Of a stretch of 64,000 bases of DNA, positions 61,379 to 64,000 are shown one piece after another (position 1 is the first letter of the stretch; the number at the start of each line of letters is the position of its first letter). This DNA comes from Streptomyces sp. STR69 (lineage in GTDB: Bacteria > Actinomycetota > Actinomycetes > Streptomycetales > Streptomycetaceae). Where the stretch lies: NCBI RefSeq assembly GCF_024519455.1, contig NZ_JALJRY010000010.1, positions 219,970 through 283,969 of the forward strand, written 5' to 3'. The translations under genes and the position numbers were made by a program. Under the pieces are notes generated by a model. That model was given only the letters and a program-made list of their open reading frames with translations, did not search any database and had not been told where the DNA came from.

Positions 61379-62080
61379 TCAGCTGTTCGGGTCGGGCTTC
61401 CGCGCGACGGTGTCGCCTGCGGGCAGGGCGCGGAGCATGGCCCTGTAGAGGTCGTCGTGCGCGGGCGAGGCGGGAAGGGGGGCCCGGGCCGGGGCCTCGA
61501 AGGACTGGATCATCAGGGCTACGACGCGCCGCCAGGCGTCGGGAGCGGCGTCCCCGCAGGCGTTGACGACGCCGAGGTTGGCCATGTGCAGCAGCACCAG
61601 GTCCGAAGGGTCGAAGTCCTCGCGCAGTCGGCCCGTGGCCTTGGCGCGGCCGATGAGTTCCACCATGCCCTCGTACGCCTCGTTCCGGCGCTTCTCCATG
61701 GCCTTGGCGGTGGGGAAGGTCATCGTCAGGACGTCGGCGAAGCCGTTGTCGGCGGCCTGCATCGCACAGGCGGCCTTGATGTAGCCGGTGAAACCGTGCC
61801 AGGGGTCGGGGTCTTCGAGGGCGGTGGCGACCGCGTCGGCGTAGGCGTCCATGCGGTCGGAGAAGACGGCTGCGACCAGCGCTTCCTTTGTGGGGAAGTG
61901 ACGGAAGACAGTGGCGATCCCGACACCTGTCTCGCGGGCCACGGAAGCCATGGAGGCGCCCAGGCCGTCGCGTCCGAACACGGTGCGCGCGGTGGCGAGG
62001 ATCCGCCCCCGGTTGCGCTCGACGTCACTGCGCACAGGCTGGGCGGCGGGGGCGTCGGAGTGTCGGTCGCCGGGGTTCAT
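61379..62080 (-). CDS. TetR family transcriptional regulator
   Basis: 233 aa from ATG 62080. Helix-turn-helix at about 25-70: NRGRILATARTVFGRDGLGA, ETGVGIATVFRHFPTKEALV. The C-terminal ligand domain has the form of the SACE_7040/TetR_C_33 group (EAYEGMVELIGRAKATGRLR). It diverges from the atypical SDR gene, and similar operator-like sites lie between the two starts, so it likely represses both. Confidence 0.93.
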   Translation of the reverse strand: MNPGDRHSDAPAAQPVRSDVERNRGRILATARTVFGRDGLGASMASVARETGVGIATVFRHFPTKEALVAAVFSDRMDAYADAVATALEDPDPWHGFTGYIKAACAMQAADNGFADVLTMTFPTAKAMEKRRNEAYEGMVELIGRAKATGRLREDFDPSDLVLLHMANLGVVNACGDAAPDAWRRVVALMIQSFEAPARAPLPASPAHDDLYRAMLRALPAGDTVARKPDPNS

Positions 62081-62098
62081 GGGAGCAGTCTAGCAATC

Positions 62099-62178
62099 GG
62101 AAAGCCCTATCCATTTCCTGTGCTACGGTGGTTGGAGTGAACCGGAAAGGGCTATCCGGATCTTGAAACGGATAGCCC
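62099..62178. promoter_or_regulatory. Putative TetR operator cluster
   Basis: GGAAAGCCCTATCC at 62099-62112 and GGAAAGGGCTATCC at 62143-62156 share the same outer arms, and GGATAGCCC recurs at 62170-62178. The forms are imperfect palindromes of GGATAG-CCTTTCC. They cover the divergent promoter region. Confidence 0.6.
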
Positions 62179-62239
62179 ACTCCGTATCTCTCCGCCGCAT
62201 CAGCGCCGCTCATGTCTTCTCGACGGCGTTCTACGAAAG

Positions 62240-62520
62240 GATCGCTGTGACCAGCATCGCCATTGTCGGAGCCGGCCCCCAGCTGGGCCTGGCCATCGCC
62301 CGTACCTTCGGCTCCCAGGGTTACGACGTCGCCCTGGTCTCCCGCAACCGTGCCAAGCTCGATGATCTCGTCGCCACCCTCACCGCCGAGGGCATCACCG
62401 CCGCCGCGTTTCCTGCGGACGTACTCGACCGAGACGCCCTCACCCAGGCACTCAAGGACGCCGCCGCGCAGTTCGGCGGGATCGACGTCCTGGAGTACTC
62501 CCCGGTGGGCACGTTCGGCA
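62240..62520 (+). repeat. Direct repeat, copy 1 of the SDR duplication (visible part)
   Basis: About 98% identical to 63720-64000; the repeat units are 1480 bp apart and the second runs out of the window. Confidence 0.85.
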
Positions 62521-62948
62521 TCACCACGCTGACCACTCCGGCTGGGACCGAACCGTCCCATGTGGAGTTCGAGCTGAACTTCCAGCTGTACGGGGCGATC
62601 GCCGCCACCAGGGCAGTACTTCCCGCGATGCGCGAGGCCGGCGCGGGCACCCTGCTCTACACCACCGGCGCCGGCTCCATCTGGCCCGACCCGCGGGTCG
62701 CCAACGTCAACGCCGCCGCGGCGGCGCTGCGCAACTGGGTGATGAACCTGCACAAGGAACTGCTCGGCACCGGCATCCAGGCAGCCCACGTCGGTATCGA
62801 CTCCTCGATCGGCGTCTCCGTCATCCCTGGCGTGGAGGCGGCCCGGCCCGAGCAGATCTCACCGATGTACTGGGAGCTGCACACCACCAAGCGGGACGAG
62901 GACGAGCTCGTCTTCAAGCTCGACGACAAGAGCTTCCCGCGCGGCTGA
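62247..62948 (+). CDS. Atypical SDR-fold protein lacking the Tyr/Lys pair (copy 1)
   Basis: 233 aa from GTG 62247 (GAAAGGA upstream). The nucleotide-binding loop is GAGPQLGLAIAR in place of TGxxxGIG, and the NNAG motif is replaced by EYSPVG. Where SDRs have YxxxK the protein reads RVANVNAAAAALRN (150-163), with no Tyr or Lys. So it probably binds NAD(P) but is not a normal dehydrogenase; a sensor role is possible. It lies behind TetR sites. A nearly identical copy starts at 63727. Confidence 0.85.
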   Translation: MTSIAIVGAGPQLGLAIARTFGSQGYDVALVSRNRAKLDDLVATLTAEGITAAAFPADVLDRDALTQALKDAAAQFGGIDVLEYSPVGTFGITTLTTPAGTEPSHVEFELNFQLYGAIAATRAVLPAMREAGAGTLLYTTGAGSIWPDPRVANVNAAAAALRNWVMNLHKELLGTGIQAAHVGIDSSIGVSVIPGVEAARPEQISPMYWELHTTKRDEDELVFKLDDKSFPRG

Positions 62949-63054
62949 CACCGCACCAGTGCCCTCGACGAACCCTGACCGCGCCGCGGCCTGCCACGCC
63001 GCGGCGCGATCCCGGAAAAGAGGGCCTCCGTTCTGCGGGCCTCCGTTCTGACTG

Positions 63055-63282
63055 ATGAACGTGCTCCTGTCGTTGGTGCAGAGCCTGCCGGCCGTGGCCC
63101 TCGCGGCCTCCGGTGTCCTCAAGACCCACTGGTTCCGTGAGCAGCTCAGCTCACGGTTGCCATGGGTGAGCGATGTCCCGGCCGCGGTGGTGCGCCCGAT
63201 CGACCTGGCCGCGTTCACCCCATCCCTCGGGCAGCGCCTTCAACGCGGCCCTGCTCGTCCCCGAGGCCATCGTCAGCTGAGG
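63055..63282 (+). pseudogene. Truncated DoxX-like membrane protein
   Basis: ATG 63055 opens a typical DoxX-family N terminus (MNVLLSLVQSLPAVALAASG, then VLKTHWFREQL, LPWVSDVPAAVVR), which stops matching near 63205 after about 50 residues. From about 63230 another frame reads SAFNAALLVPEAIVS and ends at TGA 63282, an unrelated gene end. The normal protein has about 120 aa and four TM helices, so this one is broken. Confidence 0.55.
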
Positions 63283-63415
63283 CCGCTTTGGACCCCACAC
63301 CTGCCGACCCGCCCACCACGGAGCGCTGGTCGGCGCAGCCCCATGAGACGCCGGCGCCGTATCCGCGTATCCGCGTATCCGCATTCGGCTCTTCCCTACG
63401 CGCAAGGAAACAGAA

Positions 63416-63730
63416 ATGACCACAGCCACCGACCCGTCAGACATCGACTCGCTGCCGTTCGACCCCCACTCGGCACGTCTCGTCGAGGCGTTCAGAGACG
63501 CTCTGGTCCGCATGCGTGACGGAGAGGACCTGACCGCCGAGGACCTCGACACGGCAGCCGATCTACTGCTGACAGTGCAGGCGGCCAACGGCGACTCACT
63601 GGCAGCCGAAGTCATGCCGCTGTTCAGGCAGGTGTTCCAGAGTGCCGAAACCGGAAGCCACCGGCCGGCGTCGGCGACATCACCGAGTCACCCGACATAC
63701 TCCGACCCCTTCCACAAAGGATGGCTGTGA
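63416..63730 (+). CDS. Small hypothetical protein coupled to SDR copy 2
   Basis: 104 aa from ATG 63416 (AAGGAA upstream). Acidic helical protein (SARLVEAFRDALVRMRDGED, LDTAADLLLTVQAANGDS). No signal or known domain. Its stop overlaps the GTG of the second SDR copy (GTGA), so they are translated together. Copy 1 has no such partner. Confidence 0.65.
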   Translation: MTTATDPSDIDSLPFDPHSARLVEAFRDALVRMRDGEDLTAEDLDTAADLLLTVQAANGDSLAAEVMPLFRQVFQSAETGSHRPASATSPSHPTYSDPFHKGWL

Positions 63731-64000
63731 CCAGCATCGCCATTGTCGGAGCCGGCCCTCAGCTGGGTCTGGCCATCGCCCGTACCTTCGGCTCCCAGGG
63801 TTACGACGTCGCCCTGGTCTCCCGTAACCGTGCCAGGCTCGATGATCTCGTCGCCACCCTCACCGCCGAGGGCATCACCGCCGCCGGGTTCCCTGCGGAC
63901 GTACTCGACCGAGACGCCCTCACCCAGGCACTCAAGGACGCCGCCGCGCAGTTCGGCGGGATCGACGTCCTGGAGTACTCCCCGGTGGGCACGTTCGGCA
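63720..64000 (+). repeat. Direct repeat, copy 2 of the SDR duplication (visible part)
   Basis: Partner of 62240-62520. Upstream of AAGGATNGCTGTGACC the two flanks are unrelated, so the repeat begins right at the ribosome site. Confidence 0.85.
63727..64000 (+). CDS. Atypical SDR-fold protein, copy 2 (cut by the window end)
   Basis: The first 91 codons are visible. Against copy 1 there are 6 nucleotide changes in 274, giving Lys37 to Arg and Ala54 to Gly. The same GAGPQLG and EYSPVG motifs are present. The homology also covers the AAGGAT ribosome site just before the start. Confidence 0.85.
   Translation, partial: MTSIAIVGAGPQLGLAIARTFGSQGYDVALVSRNRARLDDLVATLTAEGITAAGFPADVLDRDALTQALKDAAAQFGGIDVLEYSPVGTFG

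Noticed and set aside
63355..63390. GTATCCGC repeated three times (possible repeat array)
   Set aside because: Too short and not spaced; a small slippage repeat, not CRISPR.

Overview
This is a high-GC actinobacterial chromosome segment, almost certainly Streptomyces or a close relative. The reasons are strong G/C bias at third codon positions, frequent GTG starts, ATGA/GTGA translational coupling, many Tat or Sec secreted proteins, several ECF sigma factors, and families typical of the genus (BTAD/AfsR-type regulator, WXG100 toxin cassette, DUF1989, DUF4188). No rRNA, tRNA, CRISPR array or intact transposase was found by eye.

Layout. 0-9.7 kb: the end of an ABC exporter (ATPase plus FtsX permease), a minus-strand amino-acid ABC importer with permease and ATPase fused in one protein, a divergent GntR regulator coupled to a DUF1989 gene, a sigma factor with a membrane partner, and a secreted serine beta-lactamase-like hydrolase. 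9.7-19.4 kb: gene-end debris, a membrane-anchored endonuclease/exonuclease/phosphatase-family protein, a response regulator/histidine kinase pair, and two very large secreted proteins (FlgD-Ig-like; Asp-box propeller) flanking a small lipoprotein. 19.4-24.9 kb: an MFS transporter, a class A PBP whose transpeptidase half has lost its catalytic motifs and is translationally coupled to a sigma-like/membrane fusion protein, and a divergent ECF sigma/anti-sigma-like pair. 24.9-31 kb: a secreted alpha/beta hydrolase, a secreted PD40-type protein, an SDR, a Rieske oxygenase and a PPOX flavoprotein.

30.8-34.7 kb is a scarred region: an ABC ATPase cut before its signature motif, a short antisense coding scrap, the C-terminal half of an aldo/keto reductase and a DUF4132 protein that stops inside its domain lie side by side, followed by an AT-richer stretch with a GNAT acetyltransferase. 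36.5-39.3 kb is a three-gene polymorphic-toxin cassette on the minus strand: a WXG100-like protein, a 430-aa toxin-like protein with a His/Cys (caspase/C80-like) C-terminal region, and a candidate immunity protein. It sits behind a promoter region with three TGATCAA repeats and next to about 1.47 kb with no recognisable gene.

40.7-57 kb: a small minus-strand operon (alpha/beta hydrolase, 2TM protein, DUF4188) diverges from a long plus-strand block. That block holds a RetSat/CrtI-like flavoprotein fused to a ferredoxin-reductase-type module, a BTAD-ATPase regulator, a coupled aminotransferase, a GPH-type symporter, a second Tat-exported alpha/beta hydrolase, an MMPL exporter, an MFS exporter and a cNMP-domain/thioredoxin-reductase-like fusion. 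It looks like one regulated pathway-plus-export unit of unknown product. 57-64 kb: a LacI regulator and a GH2 beta-galactosidase-type enzyme with matching operator-like sites, a TetR regulator divergent from an atypical SDR gene, and the start of a nearly identical second copy of that SDR at the window end.
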